Shown here one piece after another: positions 61,529-64,000 of a stretch of 64,000 bases of DNA. Origin of the DNA: Io17-Chloro-G2 sp965226915 (GTDB lineage Bacteria > Chloroflexota > Dehalococcoidia > Lucifugimonadales > UBA3495); assembly GCA_965226915.1 (NCBI GenBank), contig CBDDEJ010000008.1, positions 766,621 through 830,620 on the forward strand. The letters run 5' to 3'. Each line of letters starts with the position of its first letter. Within the stretch, counting starts at the first letter, position 1. The notes below the pieces were generated by a model that did not search any database, was not told the origin of the DNA, and saw only the letters and a list, made by a program, of their open reading frames with translations. The translations under genes and the position numbers were made by a program.

Positions 61529-61672
61529 TATTACAACGACGGATCGCAAGAAAGGGATCTTGAGTACCCTTCATAGCAACCTGCCCACGCGCTCGACAGC
61601 TTTGTGGCCTTGCCTTCCGCGAAGCGATTTCCGGTCAAAAACTGACCAAATTGAGGAAGCGTCGTTGTAATA
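61529..61672. mobile_element. MITE-B copy 2 (144 bp)
   Basis: Ends TATTACAACGACG are exact inverted repeats over 13 bp, with CTAG at 61525-61528 and 61673-61676. The inner sequence differs from copy 1, so it is a relative, not a recent duplicate. Confidence 0.88.
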
Positions 61673-61676
61673 CTAG

Positions 61677-61847
61677 AAGTCTGGCCGGAAAGCCATTGGC
61701 CGGGTTTCGCGCTACGCCAAGCAGACGTATTCCAGTCTTATGCGGTATGATAGCATATGTAATACGTTTCAATAACCAACTGTTACATCGATAATCGACG
61801 TTAAGAAAACGACGGCTTGGGGACGATCGGGGTTTCCGTCCGAGTCT
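61677..61847 (+). mobile_element. MITE-A copy 4 (171 bp)
   Basis: Shares the CTAG at 61673-61676 with MITE-B and ends at CTAG 61848-61851. It is the most diverged copy but keeps the 171-bp length. Confidence 0.9.
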
Positions 61848-61851
61848 CTAG

Positions 61852-62415
61852 GGGAGTTAGATAATCTCGTGCCACCGGCTCCCATTTCCCCGGACGCCGC
61901 CAAGAACTCGCAGGTATGTGCGTGCGGATACAACAGTAAAAACCCAGGGCTGGAGGCAATTCATTCTGAATCGGACGTAATCGGGACTGCCTTCCATCCT
62001 CTCAAAGCCGCCGCCTGGCTGACGGGATGGTGGATCTCATCCCTCCCCCGTCTCTACCAGAAACACAAAAGAGCCTTCCCAGACTGCTGGGAAGGCTCTT
62101 TTTAGCAACGCCTTGGACCCATCCCAACCGGTGGCCGCCTGAATCGCCCGTCCTAAAGGGACTTCGGGTGAACAGCCGCCACTTGCCTTGATTGCCTGGT
62201 CCAATCCTAGCCGGCTCCCAGCAACCGAGGGGACCACACCTCACTATTGGGCCTTGAATACGAAAAAATATCGGTGGCAACCCCAAGCTGAACGAAATTA
62301 CCACCGCTGGGAGTGTTCGCAGGTTTGCCCATCCCCAATGTTCCAAGATCAGGTAGCCGGCTATGTTCACATTTCCGGTATAGTAGACAACCAATAAACG
62401 GTCGAGGTCCTTATT
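61852..62415. other. Non-coding stretch with a strong hairpin
   Basis: No gene is seen. Apart from the terminator at 62068-62103, it contains several short GC-rich repeats (for example CCGGCTCCCA at 61878 and 62211). It could include the leader of the metX-like fragment at 62416, but I recognise no riboswitch class. Confidence 0.4.
62068..62105. terminator. Bidirectional intrinsic terminator
   Basis: A 15-bp perfect stem AAAGAGCCTTCCCAG / CTGGGAAGGCTCTTT with an ACTG loop; T5 follows on the plus strand and T4 on the minus strand. Confidence 0.88.
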
Positions 62416-62583
62416 ATGAGCAGCAATCAAGTCTTCGAGTTGGGTGACGTCGAAGTCCAATCCGGGCTGAAAATTCGCGGCACCAGACTATGCTACAAAA
62501 CCTACGGGGAGCTAAATGCTGCGAGAGACAACGCTATCGTATTTCCGACGTTTTTCGGCTCGCAGAGCAAGGAACAGTGGTAG
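62416..62583 (+). pseudogene. Homoserine O-acetyltransferase (MetX)-like N-terminal fragment
   Basis: MSSNQVFELGDVEVQSGLKIRGTRLCYKTYGELNAARDNAIVFPTFFGSQSKEQW then stop. The pattern GDVxxxSGxxLxxxxLxYKTYGELNAxRDNAIVxPT is the start of MetX-type alpha/beta hydrolases. About 300 residues, including the catalytic Ser-Asp-His, are missing, and no continuation is seen in any frame. A broken gene. Confidence 0.75.
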
Positions 62584-62766
62584 AGTCTCGGCCTGGCGAT
62601 GGCGCAATGTGTCGCCGGAAGTAGCGCCGGGTAAGCTGGCTCCCGCACTTGAACGGCTCCTTCGGCCTATGCCAGGGATGATCCGTTACACTATCCGGCC
62701 GGCGCCGTACTCCGGGTTTATTACTCAGGGTAAATTTGCTCGAAGTCTAGCTCAAGGAGGAACTAT

Positions 62767-63351
62767 ATGACCACTAGCCCCGTCGACCCCAACCGCGTTC
62801 TCCTCACCGGCGAGAACCCCTATATCCGGCTTAGCGAGACCGACGGTGGCGCAACCACCTCGGATGCCAGCTTCTGGCGCATTCTGTTCTCCCCGGGCGG
62901 GCCCGGGCACGTGCTCTTTTTGCGGAGCGAGCTGACCCACGACCTCCCCAGGGTCTACACCGACAACGTGCAGATGACCCGCTGGCTTCAAGGGGAGATA
63001 CAGGGTCGGATCAACGCCACCTTCGGCAACTTGGATATCCCGGCGCGAGAGGCGAGCTTCCGCAGTTCTGGAGACCTTAGGTCTTTCTGGACGGAGTCGA
63101 TCACCTCCAGAGACGAGGAGATTTCCCTAACGTGGTACGACCTGGGCGAGCCGTTCCTGAGTCACAGCTTCCCTGGAGGCAACCCCGAGCGGCCCCACGG
63201 CGTGTCTACGGTTCTGATCCCGGCCAGCGGGGCCCGTCTCAGCGTCAACGGCAGCTTTGCCCAGGGGCGTCCCTTCCCGCGGGAGAGGGATGGCAGGGCC
63301 CACAGCACCTGCGCGCTGGCTTTCTCGGAGTCCTGGCTTATTCCCTACTAA
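62767..63351 (+). CDS. Conserved-looking unknown protein
   Basis: 194 residues after a strong AAGGAGGAACT ribosome site. It is soluble, with FWRILFSPGGPGHVLFLRSELTHDLPRVYTDNVQMTRWLQGEIQGRINATFGNLDIPAREASFRSSGDLRSFWTESITSRDEEISLTWYDLGEPFLSH. The length and the beta-strand-rich pattern suggest a single compact domain, but I cannot name the family. No neighbours help with function. Confidence 0.75.
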   Translation: MTTSPVDPNRVLLTGENPYIRLSETDGGATTSDASFWRILFSPGGPGHVLFLRSELTHDLPRVYTDNVQMTRWLQGEIQGRINATFGNLDIPAREASFRSSGDLRSFWTESITSRDEEISLTWYDLGEPFLSHSFPGGNPERPHGVSTVLIPASGARLSVNGSFAQGRPFPRERDGRAHSTCALAFSESWLIPY

Positions 63352-64000
63352 ACCAAAGCCACAGTGAAACCCGCCGGGGTTGGAGCGCAGGGGCTTTCGT
63401 TTGTTAGAGGACGATGGCGTGGCCTCCCCGCCCTCCAGTTGTCATTGATCCGAATATGTCATGCTGAGAGTTTGTGACTTTTTAGCGAAATCCCCGATTT
63501 TCAGTCTCAATACAGCTGTAAAACCAGTCTCAATCAGGCCATTCCAGGGTATTTCTACACAAGCTCTGAGCCAGCAGCAGCGGCGAAGCATCTGGGGCGG
63601 GGCGTTAACCCCTCCCTTCCCCAGACCCTTCACGGAGTTTATCCTGAACCCTTCGTCCGCCGTCGGCGGATCAGGACAGGCTCCGGCGAAGGGTTCAGGG
63701 TGACATTCGAAAGACCCTGGGTTGGTGGGGCTGTCCGTGTAGATCCCGCTTTGGCTTAAGTTTAGGAAAACGATCTAAGGCCCCGCGGAGGATGCCGTCT
63801 CGGCGGTATCGTTGAAGCCCGAGCGATGCCACTGTACACTGGGCCGTACCGAACGGCGATTCTATTCTGATGACGCCGGAGACTCCTGGAACAAGTTGTG
63901 GCGGGAGTCCAGTAAAATTTCGTCCGTGCTTTCCATACCAGAGTAGGGAGCAGTGAAGGACCTGGGACGTGGCTCACGATGCCAGTGGATCGAGGATTCG
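63352..64000. other. Non-coding tail of window with inverted repeat
   Basis: No credible gene. An inverted repeat CCTGAACCCTTCG / CGAAGGGTTCAGG (about 63639-63651 and 63688-63700) is embedded in sequence resembling the dispersed GAGTTTATCCTGAACCCTTC type repeats found in Chloroflexota genomes. Short open frames here are below 80 codons. Confidence 0.5.

Noticed and set aside
61852..62415. T-box or SAM riboswitch leader for the metX-like fragment
   Set aside because: A terminator hairpin is present, but no conserved T-box (GGTGGNACC) or SAM-I core could be found on either strand.

Overview
The window looks like a metagenome-type contig from a Chloroflexota bacterium, probably SAR202/Dehalococcoidia-like. 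This is inferred from gene content, not proven: an alternative complex III (ACIII) operon, many lipoproteins with Cys lipoboxes, an HpaB-type flavin hydroxylase, an orphan ferredoxin:thioredoxin reductase catalytic subunit, a luciferase-like monooxygenase remnant, and short GC-rich palindromic intergenic repeats.

1-25 kb is ordinary chromosome. It holds a RHH/MazF toxin-antitoxin pair, NAD+ synthetase, a TPR lipoprotein, an HpaB-family hydroxylase, a methyltransferase, a PNPOx-fold protein, a carboxymuconolactone decarboxylase-like protein, an FAH-family hydrolase, an SDR and a ROK kinase. A long minus-strand run (about 23.7 to 10.3 kb) then encodes ACIII (small membrane protein, pentaheme ActA, split ActB, two NrfD subunits, ActD, monoheme ActE) followed by cytochrome c maturation genes (CcmH, CcmF, a CcmI-like protein, a membrane Ig-like protein, a TlpA/CcmG thioredoxin). 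Respiratory complex and heme-insertion machinery are thus encoded together. DUF123 and FTR catalytic genes close this part, next to what looks like the 3' half of a tRNA-Ser.

25-39.6 kb is a rearranged, transposon-rich stretch: gene fragments, two IS1380 copies, an IS701-type element, an IS66 (ISBst12-type) element, and a peptide/nickel-type ABC importer (binding protein plus two permeases, no ATPase genes).

39.6-60.5 kb is an accessory element with different style: small genes with strong Shine-Dalgarno sites, C-rich intergenic DNA, several small zinc-ribbon proteins, DUF2958, MNT-HEPN, RNase HI, VWA lipoprotein, an RNA ligase fragment, an M50 protease split by an IS701-type element, AlpA, a replication-relaxation-like protein and a decayed C5 DNA methyltransferase. 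Most striking are two hammerhead ribozymes (40034-40088 and 41260-41310), same orientation, each in the gap between two genes, bracketing a 1.22-kb, three-gene segment. An RNA ligase-type gene lies about 8 kb downstream.

Two small non-autonomous elements, called here MITE-A (171 bp, four copies) and MITE-B (144-145 bp, two copies), insert at CTAG with 4-bp duplications. MITE-B shares its ends with the IS701-type elements. In one case both are nested in an IS1380 copy, and the uninterrupted IS1380 copy proves the boundaries. Numerous short tandem duplications have broken reading frames (11, 26, 20 and 12 bp units). 60.5-64 kb holds an IS630 element, a homoserine acetyltransferase-like fragment and one unknown intact gene.
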